The notes under the pieces: generated by a model
The model's input: only the letters and a program-made list of their open reading frames with translations
Database searches by the model: none
What the model was told of the DNA's origin: nothing
Shown here: one piece after another, positions 36,213-42,006 of the stretch
Numbering within the stretch: the stretch's first letter is position 1
How the letters are laid out: each line of letters opens with the position of its first letter
Position numbers and translations under genes: made by a program
NCBI GenBank assembly: GCA_020718225.1
Contig: DYSO01000008.1
Span: forward strand, 1-42,006
DNA: 42,006 nt
Direction: 5' to 3'
DNA from: Draconibacterium orientale
Lineage (GTDB): Bacteria > Bacteroidota > Bacteroidia > Bacteroidales > FEN-979

Positions 36213-38126
36213 TTAATATTTCATGAATTTCTGAGTAAGCTGGCCTCCTGATTTTCCATAGAATGTAATGAAATACATACCATTGGAGAGGTCGGAAACC
36301 TCAATGGTTTTCTTTCCGGTACCAAGGTTATCCATGCGGATTACTTCCTGTCCGACCATATTTGTGATAACAACCTGGGTCAGGTCAGTTGAAGTAACAA
36401 CATTCAGCATATCCATAACCGGGTTCGGATAGGTTTGGATTTTGCCTGCCAATGGATTTTCGTTCATCCCTTCGGGGTATTTTAATCCCCATTTAAGGGC
36501 GAAGGTTGTATCCTGACGAATGGTGTAAACTCTATTGGGATCGCCGGTCCATTCGCCGCCATCCCAGCCGGCGCCTTTGAAGAATTTAAGTTGATAGATA
36601 CCGATGGAGTCAAGGGTCATGACAATTGTATAGATGGAATCGGTAAGGGGTTCAACAGCAGTAAGCATGTTGTTTAAATTGTCGCCAGGCGTATTCCAAG
36701 TTCCATATATACCGCCAAAATTACCGGCAACATAAACATCTTCCCCGGCAAGTCCGGAACCCTTCATATTAAGGTTAAAAGTTACATTGGCCGGCTTTTT
36801 GCCCCATTTGTAAAGGAAGTCGCCTTCACCTGTAATGGTGATTTTCCGGTTTGGATCGCCGTTCCATTCGCCGCCATCCCAGCCGGCGCCTTTGAAGAAT
36901 TTAAATTGATAATTTCCTTCCAGCAAATTCATAACGACCGTATAAACAGAATCGCCATCGAGGTCAAAAAGTTCATTTTCCGGATTTGTTCCCGGTGCGT
37001 TCCAGGTGCCATAGATGCCACCAAAATCGCCGGCAAAATAAACGGGTTCATCCAGAAGGAGCCCTGAACCGTGCATATCAACACTCAGGCTGATCTCCAC
37101 GCCGGGTGGAGGAGGGGCAACGTTATCCAACACAATATTGTCGAAATAGATAACGATATCTTCTGTCAGGCCAACGGGTTCAATTTTGTCGGGCATAAAA
37201 GCAATAACCTGGTAGTCGTTCCCGGTTTTTTCTGTAAAATCGAAGGTATAGTTTTCCCAGGCGTTAATAACAGTTTGTTCATAAACGGAGGGAATTTCAA
37301 GGTTACCGGCAGCGCCCCCTTCAATTTTGAAATATACGGGGCTGATACGGGGTTTCCATACGTCAACGTGGATGAATTTGTTGGTAGTTACATCATACGG
37401 TTCCGGTAAACGCGACCAGAAACCGCCCCATACAACGCCATCCATATCGCGGAGGAATTTTACAACCCAGTTGCTTTCGTTTCCAACAAGGTCTGGATTG
37501 GGGACAACGCACATGGAGCTCATGTCGATCGCCGGGTCGCCAAGCATGATGTTCAGGTCAATAAGTTCCTCAAAATCTTCCATTACAATAACCGGGTCAG
37601 AGAAGGGGGTAGGATCGTTGTTTACATACATATCATCAAAATAGATGGTGATGTTTTCCGTAAGGGTCAGTGGGTCTTCAAAATCGGGCATAAAAGCAAT
37701 GATGGGATAAGCTCCGGTAAAAGCGCTGACGTCGAATACAATGTCTTCCCACTCATCAACCAAAGTCTGGGGGTTCATAGGGTTAAACTCCTGGGTCCCT
37801 GAGGGGCCGCCTTCCAATTTGAACTTGATCGGGCTGATCCGGGGTTTCCAGACTTTCACATGGACATAATGGTTGTCGGTTACATCAATGGGAACAGGCA
37901 AAGAGCACCAGAAACCGCCCCATGGGTTCCCGTTATAAACGCGGTCCATTTTTCCAACCCAACGGCTTGGGTTCGTTACTGTGTTAACATCCGGATTGGG
38001 TATGGCACTATAAGTACTTGGATCCATACCATTCATCGGAATAATCTCGAAATCAGCAAGGACCTGGGCCCTGGATAATCCGGCCATGGACAGTAACATA
38101 ATAAAAATGAGTAAGTTTCTTTTCAT
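36213..38126 (-). CDS. T9SS-secreted protein with duplicated carbohydrate-binding-like domains
   Basis: The ORF is open to 38219, but the ATG at 38126 starts the signal peptide MKRNLLIFIMLLSMAGLSRAQ; product 637 aa. Two N-terminal repeats (about 22-185 and 190-340) share WGGFW-S-LP-P-DVT, the block VWKPRISP, and IAFMPD. Two further repeats (343-446 and 447-555) share YFAGDFGGIYGTWN / YVAGNFGGIYGTWN and QFKFFKGAGWDGGEW, resembling starch-binding-like beta sandwiches. Residues about 563-637 form a type A T9SS sorting domain (YPNPVMDMLNV, GMYFITFYG). No catalytic domain was seen, so it is probably a surface carbohydrate- or ligand-binding protein. A 41-bp exact repeat sits in the DNA of the second pair. 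Bidirectional terminator follows. Confidence 0.82.
   Translation of the reverse strand: MKRNLLIFIMLLSMAGLSRAQVLADFEIIPMNGMDPSTYSAIPNPDVNTVTNPSRWVGKMDRVYNGNPWGGFWCSLPVPIDVTDNHYVHVKVWKPRISPIKFKLEGGPSGTQEFNPMNPQTLVDEWEDIVFDVSAFTGAYPIIAFMPDFEDPLTLTENITIYFDDMYVNNDPTPFSDPVIVMEDFEELIDLNIMLGDPAIDMSSMCVVPNPDLVGNESNWVVKFLRDMDGVVWGGFWSRLPEPYDVTTNKFIHVDVWKPRISPVYFKIEGGAAGNLEIPSVYEQTVINAWENYTFDFTEKTGNDYQVIAFMPDKIEPVGLTEDIVIYFDNIVLDNVAPPPPGVEISLSVDMHGSGLLLDEPVYFAGDFGGIYGTWNAPGTNPENELFDLDGDSVYTVVMNLLEGNYQFKFFKGAGWDGGEWNGDPNRKITITGEGDFLYKWGKKPANVTFNLNMKGSGLAGEDVYVAGNFGGIYGTWNTPGDNLNNMLTAVEPLTDSIYTIVMTLDSIGIYQLKFFKGAGWDGGEWTGDPNRVYTIRQDTTFALKWGLKYPEGMNENPLAGKIQTYPNPVMDMLNVVTSTDLTQVVITNMVGQEVIRMDNLGTGKKTIEVSDLSNGMYFITFYGKSGGQLTQKFMKY
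36549..36589. repeat. 41-bp exact direct repeat, copy 1
   Basis: Identical to 36864-36904, 315 bp away (105 codons, the domain period). It encodes the KFFKGAGWDGGEW block of the second carbohydrate-binding-like domain. Confidence 0.9.
36864..36904. repeat. 41-bp exact direct repeat, copy 2
   Basis: Second copy of the repeat at 36549-36589, in the preceding domain of the same gene. Surrounding codons differ, so the identity is local. Confidence 0.9.
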
Positions 38127-38167
38127 AATTTTACATTTTTTAGTGAATAATACCATTTTTTGATTTC

Positions 38168-38175
38168 CAAAGATA
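38168..38175 (-). promoter_or_regulatory. -7 promoter box (TATCTTTG)
   Basis: On the - strand, 41 nt before the ATG at 38126 of the T9SS cargo gene. It supports that start over the longer ORF reaching 38219. No clear -33 element. Confidence 0.42.
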
Positions 38176-38324
38176 ATACAAATACTTTTATTATGCTGAT
38201 TTTTTTTTGTAAAAATCACTTTTTTTCAACTTTTTTATTGCCTGTTTTGAACCTGAGTTGCCCCATCCTCAATCCTTTCAGTTTCGCTGTCAGGTTCGCC
38301 GATTGATTTGAAATCCGTTTTTTT

Positions 38325-38356
38325 GATAAAGAAAAAGGGGGATTGCCCCCCCTTTT
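38325..38356 (-). terminator. Rho-independent terminator abutting the tricorn-like stop codon
   Basis: Stem of four A-T and five G-C pairs (AAAAGGGGG/CCCCCTTTT, 38333-38356) with a six-base loop. On the - strand it is followed by a T-rich run (TTTCTTTATC, then more Ts). It begins one base after the TAG stop at 38357-38359, so there is essentially no 3' untranslated spacer. Confidence 0.75.
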
Positions 38357-41300
38357 CTATTTTGTTTTATCGGGGAAAGGGGGCATTGAGGGCAACGCTT
38401 TCGGCCAGTTTTTCAATTCCTCAATCATGATCTCAATGGCCTTATTGAGTTGTTGGTCTTCGCCGGCATATTCCCTGGCAGGATCGTTATCGATTAAGAT
38501 ATCCGGATCAACGCCATACCCTTCAATGATCCAATTCTTTCCTTCGGTATCATAGGGGGCAAATTCCGGGCGCATCAGTGATCCCCCGTCGATAAAAGGC
38601 AAAGAACCCCGGATACCCACAACGCCACCCCACGTACGAAGACCAATGGCTTTTCCAAGTTTCATTTTCTTAAACTGATAAGGAAAGAGGTCGCCATCGG
38701 ATGCGGAGTAATTGTCAATCAGGATGCACTTCGGTCCCCATTGCATTTCCAAACGGCCGGGAGCGCCTTCGGTATTACGCGCCATATTGATCATCGTCAT
38801 TTCACGCGACAACCGTTCAATGATCATAGGTGAAACATTACCGCCTCCGTTTCCACGATCGTCAATGATCAGGGCCCGTTTGGTAAGCTGTGGATAAAAA
38901 TGTTTTACAAATTCATTCAGCCCTTCCGGTCCCATATCGGGGATATGGATATAACCCACCTCTCCGTTGGTGGCATCGCTCACCTTCTGCATGTTATTCT
39001 GTACCCAATTGTAATAATAGAGATCGCCTTCGTTGTCGGTTGGCACCACAATGGTTTTTCTGGCGCCTGTTTCCGAGGCTGTTCCGTTTACTGTCAATTC
39101 AATCTGTACACCGGCTTTGTTGATCAGCAACGCTGAGAGATCATTCACGTTCTTTGTCGATTTCCCGTCGATGGCAATGATAAAATCTCCGGTTTTTACA
39201 TCCACGCCTAGTTCGGTCAGCGGAGAACGGGTCTGAAGCGCCCAGTTTTCACCCTTTAATATCTGGTCAATGCGGAAATAGCCGCTTCCATCACGACTGA
39301 TTTTAGCGCCTAACAACCCCATTTTAATCCTTTCCGGTACGGGTTTATCTCCACCACTTACATAGGAGTGGCCAATACTGATTTCCCCGATCATCTCCCC
39401 AATGATATAATTCAGATCGTTCCGGTTGTTCACATAGGGCAGCAATACCTCATACTTTTTCTGTATGGCCGGCCAGTCGGCCCCTTGCATATTAGGGGCA
39501 TAGAGAAAATATTTCATATGGCGCCACGATTCATGATAAATCTGTGCCCATTCTGCTTTAAGATCGACCACCATTTTCATGTTCGACAGGTCTGCCCAAT
39601 CCTTTACATCAATCTTACCACCCTTCGGCAGGTCGATAACGCCATATTTCCCTCTCTCTGAAACAACCATTTTCTTTTTATCGGCTGAAATTTCATAATT
39701 ACCAAAATCACCCAGATTTGACTCTTTTTTATCTTTCATGTTGAAGGACATCAAACCACCATTACCCCGGCCGCCCCGGCCACCTTTGATATAATAAACA
39801 TAATCATCAACCACATTCAGGTTGAAATAGGTCCCTGCATCGATGGGAAGCGCTACAATCCTGTCCATAATTCCATCCAGGTCAACCGTTACGGTAACCT
39901 CCTTTTTTTCATCTCCCTTTTTCTCAGTTTCACCTGCCTTTTTCCCTTCGGATTTTCCGCCCTTCTGAACCGTCCCCTTTTCAGATTCGACGGGTTTATC
40001 ACCGCTCATTACCGAAACTACATCGTTCTCCGGGGCAAACGGGTTGGGTGTGTTTTTGGCCAGTGTAAGAAAATAAATTTTGGTCATATCATTGTAAGCA
40101 TGGTTCCACTCAGTCCAGCTGTAAATCGGATTGAAATCGCGGTTGGAAGTGAAAAAGAGAAACTTGCCATCACTGCTGAAAACCGGATTGTTACAGTCGT
40201 ACCAGTTGCTGGTGACGGGAGTTTTGACTTTTGAGGCTATTTCGTATAAAAAAATCCTTGAGGTGGCCCTTCGGTCAGGAAAGACATAAGATATCCACTT
40301 ACTGTCGGGTGAGAAGGAAAATTCATTGAATTCCCAGCTTTTTGATTGATCGACCAGGGTAGTTTCTTTTGTTCCTATGTCGATAAATTGCAGCCTTAAC
40401 ATCTTATCAGACCAAAGCAATTTTTTACTGTCGGGCGACCAGACCATACCATATTTATATGTATCGGCGCCGTTTGTCAACTGAACAGGCTCAGCGCTCC
40501 CATCCTGTTTAATGATATAGATTTCATCTTCGCCGGTTTTATCTGATATAAAGGCAATGTATTGTCCGTCGGGCGACCATGCGATATCGCGATCGTGAAC
40601 GCCGGGGGTTTCTGTCAGGTTCAAGGTTATCCCACTCTTGGCCGGGACAGTCCAGAGGTCGCCACGGGCGCCAAAAGCAATCCGCTTCCCATCGGGGGAG
40701 AGGGAGAAGTAGTTGATAAACTTACTTGCATCTTTCATCTGATCCCTTCCGGTAATCAAGTCATTGATGATCCGGATGGAGATTTTCCGGGTTATTTTCG
40801 TTTTCAGGTCATAGGAATAAATAAACCCGCCATTTTCAAAAACAATGGCCTGATCGCCAAGGGAAGGAAATTTAATATCGAACTCCTTAAAATCAGTCTC
40901 TTTTGTGGTCTCTTTGGTTTTCAGGTCATAGGAATAAAGGTTGACAGGCCGCTCCCTTTCGGAGACAAAATAGATTTTTTCGCCAGCCCACATGGGAAAC
41001 ATGTCCTGGAAAATATTCGAAGTTATTTTTGAAGTTTCTTTTGTGGCAAAGTCAAAGATTGAAATATCATCGGCCATTCCCCCTTTGTAATACTTCCAGG
41101 TCCGGAATTCACGAAAAACACGATTATAAGCCAATTTCGACAAATCGGGAGAATAGGAACAAAAACCACCGCAGGGTAAGGGAAGTTCAACCGCAATACC
41201 TCCGTTGATATTAGCTAAAAATAGCTGCCCTTTAAAATCGTTGAAGGTCTGTTTGCGCGACCGGAATACAATGGTTTCATTATCACGCCAGGTCATAACA

Positions 41301-41665
41301 ATGTTATTGGGCCCCATCCGGTCCGAGATATCATCACGTCCGAGTGTTGCAGTATAAGTTAACCTTTTGGGGACCCCGCCTTCGGCCGGGATCAGGTACA
41401 CTTCCGTATTGCCATCGTATTGACCTGTAAACGCGATGTGTTTCCCATCGGGAGAAAAGCGGGCAAACATTTCGTATCCCGCTTCATCATTGGTCAGTTT
41501 CTGTGCAGTTCCACCATCCTTGCCAACCGAATAGAGATCGCCGGCATAGGTAAATACAATCTGGTTGCCGTGAATTGCCGGAAAGCGCATCAGCCGGGCT
41601 TCATCCTGAGCTGTCAATACGCCGGGAATCAAAATAGCGCATAAAAGAAAGAAAAGATTTTTCAT
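38357..41665 (-). CDS. Tricorn-like S41 protease, secreted
   Basis: 1102 aa with signal peptide MKNLFFLLCAILIPGVLTAQ. WD40/PD40-like propeller repeats span about 25-600 (FSPDGKHIAFTGQYDGNTEVY, LSPDGKRIAFGARGDLW, WSPDGQYIAFISDKTGEDEIY, WSPDSKKLLWSD). A Lys/Glu/Gly-rich insert with GGRGGRGNGG loop follows (about 540-660). Then come a tricorn core, a PDZ domain (about 800-895: VDVKTGDFIIAIDGKST), and the S41 domain. His766 lies in IGEISIGHSYV, and the nucleophilic Ser lies in NYSASDGDLFPY (987-990 region). It degrades peptides, probably in the periplasm or outside the cell. A terminator abuts its stop codon, and its 5' leader contains a 7-bp tandem repeat. Confidence 0.9.
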   Translation of the reverse strand: MKNLFFLLCAILIPGVLTAQDEARLMRFPAIHGNQIVFTYAGDLYSVGKDGGTAQKLTNDEAGYEMFARFSPDGKHIAFTGQYDGNTEVYLIPAEGGVPKRLTYTATLGRDDISDRMGPNNIVMTWRDNETIVFRSRKQTFNDFKGQLFLANINGGIAVELPLPCGGFCSYSPDLSKLAYNRVFREFRTWKYYKGGMADDISIFDFATKETSKITSNIFQDMFPMWAGEKIYFVSERERPVNLYSYDLKTKETTKETDFKEFDIKFPSLGDQAIVFENGGFIYSYDLKTKITRKISIRIINDLITGRDQMKDASKFINYFSLSPDGKRIAFGARGDLWTVPAKSGITLNLTETPGVHDRDIAWSPDGQYIAFISDKTGEDEIYIIKQDGSAEPVQLTNGADTYKYGMVWSPDSKKLLWSDKMLRLQFIDIGTKETTLVDQSKSWEFNEFSFSPDSKWISYVFPDRRATSRIFLYEIASKVKTPVTSNWYDCNNPVFSSDGKFLFFTSNRDFNPIYSWTEWNHAYNDMTKIYFLTLAKNTPNPFAPENDVVSVMSGDKPVESEKGTVQKGGKSEGKKAGETEKKGDEKKEVTVTVDLDGIMDRIVALPIDAGTYFNLNVVDDYVYYIKGGRGGRGNGGLMSFNMKDKKESNLGDFGNYEISADKKKMVVSERGKYGVIDLPKGGKIDVKDWADLSNMKMVVDLKAEWAQIYHESWRHMKYFLYAPNMQGADWPAIQKKYEVLLPYVNNRNDLNYIIGEMIGEISIGHSYVSGGDKPVPERIKMGLLGAKISRDGSGYFRIDQILKGENWALQTRSPLTELGVDVKTGDFIIAIDGKSTKNVNDLSALLINKAGVQIELTVNGTASETGARKTIVVPTDNEGDLYYYNWVQNNMQKVSDATNGEVGYIHIPDMGPEGLNEFVKHFYPQLTKRALIIDDRGNGGGNVSPMIIERLSREMTMINMARNTEGAPGRLEMQWGPKCILIDNYSASDGDLFPYQFKKMKLGKAIGLRTWGGVVGIRGSLPFIDGGSLMRPEFAPYDTEGKNWIIEGYGVDPDILIDNDPAREYAGEDQQLNKAIEIMIEELKNWPKALPSMPPFPDKTK

Positions 41666-41695
41666 AGGGAGTTAGGATTGAATGAATGGTTAAAG

Positions 41696-41743
41696 GGTGA
41701 GTGGTGAGTGGTGAGTGGTGAGTGGTGAGTGGTGAGTGGTGAG
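41696..41743. repeat. 7-bp tandem repeat (GGTGAGT, 6 copies plus 6 bp)
   Basis: Six perfect copies of GGTGAGT (41696-41737) followed by GGTGAG (41738-41743). It sits 30 nt upstream of the tricorn-like start codon and just downstream of a -7 box, so it is predicted to be transcribed as (ACTCACC)n in the 5' leader. Confidence 0.97.
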
Positions 41744-41744
41744 G

Positions 41745-41752
41745 CAAAATTA
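41745..41752 (-). promoter_or_regulatory. -7 promoter box (TAATTTTG)
   Basis: On the - strand, 79 nt before the tricorn-like ATG. Transcription would start at about 41740, so the 7-bp repeat array is the first part of the mRNA leader. Confidence 0.42.
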
Positions 41753-41885
41753 TTCAATATTCATGATGCCGGTTGCTTTTTTCGGCCTGGGGGGCAATTT
41801 ACTCGATAAAATAATATAATTGGAGGAAATGTGGCTTACCTTCGAGTTTGATAAAAAATTAAATCACCAATTAAGAATTCCGGTG
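41753..41885. other. Non-coding stretch between divergent genes
   Basis: Together with the tricorn leader this is the longest gene-free region (41666-41913). Apart from the repeat and the two -7 boxes, I see no RNA gene, clear hairpin or ORF with coding character. Confidence 0.5.
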
Positions 41886-41893
41886 TATTTTTG
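41886..41893 (+). promoter_or_regulatory. -7 promoter box (TATTTTTG)
   Basis: 20 nt before the ATG of the truncated gene at the right edge. No -33 TTG at the expected spacing. Confidence 0.4.
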
Positions 41894-41913
41894 AATGATC
41901 ATTAGGCCACGGG

Positions 41914-42006
41914 ATGAAAACTATAAAAAAGTTGTCTTTTAGAGACTGTTTAAATTTTCATATACTATTCGTTTTTCTTTATTCATTTTTCACTGGCAAT
42001 TATCCA
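41914..42006 (+). CDS. Partial 5' end of a probable secreted protein
   Basis: Too short for the ORF track. From the ATG at 41914 the frame stays open for 31 codons to the window edge. It begins MKTIKKLSFRDC and continues NFHILFVFLYSFFTG, which has the basic n-region and hydrophobic core of a signal peptide. A TATTTTTG -7 box lies 20 nt upstream (41886-41893), a normal distance. This supports it being a real gene, divergent from the tricorn-like gene. Function cannot be judged from this fragment. Confidence 0.5.
   Translation, partial: MKTIKKLSFRDCLNFHILFVFLYSFFTGNYP

Noticed and set aside
41696-41743. Possible CRISPR-like array
   Set aside because: The repeat unit is 7 bp with no spacers; it is a simple tandem repeat.

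Overview
The window reads as chromosomal DNA of a Bacteroidota bacterium, probably an environmental Bacteroidales or Marinilabiliales-like lineage. Four things point there. Two secreted proteins end in type IX secretion (Por) C-terminal sorting domains. Thirteen TAnnTTTG boxes, the Bacteroidota -7 promoter element, sit just upstream of gene or operon starts. Shine-Dalgarno sequences are mostly absent. The gene content (HECLGH-type dipeptidyl peptidase III, tricorn-like S41 protease, PyrK/PyrD pair, secreted caspase proteins) also fits. I see no rRNA, tRNA, CRISPR array, insertion sequence or prophage. Gene density is very high; the only long non-coding stretches are at the right edge and around 38.2 kb.

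Layout. (1) 1-7.9 kb is an envelope/secreted cluster: an LPP20-like protein and a transglutaminase-like/beta-propeller protein on the + strand converge on a three-gene - strand unit. That unit encodes caspase+FGE-like, LPP20+FlgO/CsgG-like+DUF4384 and caspase+PEGA-like proteins. All five have signal peptides. This is the best candidate for an undescribed system: two paralogous exported caspases, each carrying a canonical EF-hand calcium loop, next to two LPP20-type proteins. (2) 8.0-12.8 kb holds pyrK-pyrD, then a very large Asp-box propeller protein exported by T9SS and a small lipoprotein. (3) 12.9-17.3 kb holds murB, divergent from two overlapping glycosyltransferase genes and a universal stress protein. 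(4) 17.3-31.1 kb is a long - strand run: gcvT, four envelope proteins (including an unusual LRR protein with three WW modules), a ComB-family phosphatase, dipeptidyl peptidase III, an M23 peptidase, guaA, and a LysM/periplasmic-binding-protein fusion. (5) 31.2-34.1 kb has a PglF/CapD-type membrane sugar-nucleotide dehydratase and miaA on +. (6) 34.1-41.7 kb on - has a REC-PAS-HisKA-HATPase-REC hybrid kinase, a T9SS cargo with two internal duplications, and a tricorn-like protease whose 5' leader contains a 7-bp tandem repeat. A truncated + strand gene runs off the right edge.

Housekeeping functions present: pyrimidine and GMP synthesis, peptidoglycan precursor synthesis, one-carbon metabolism and tRNA modification. 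They are interleaved with cell-envelope proteolysis and surface-glycan genes. Domain calls come from reading the supplied translations; no database search was possible.
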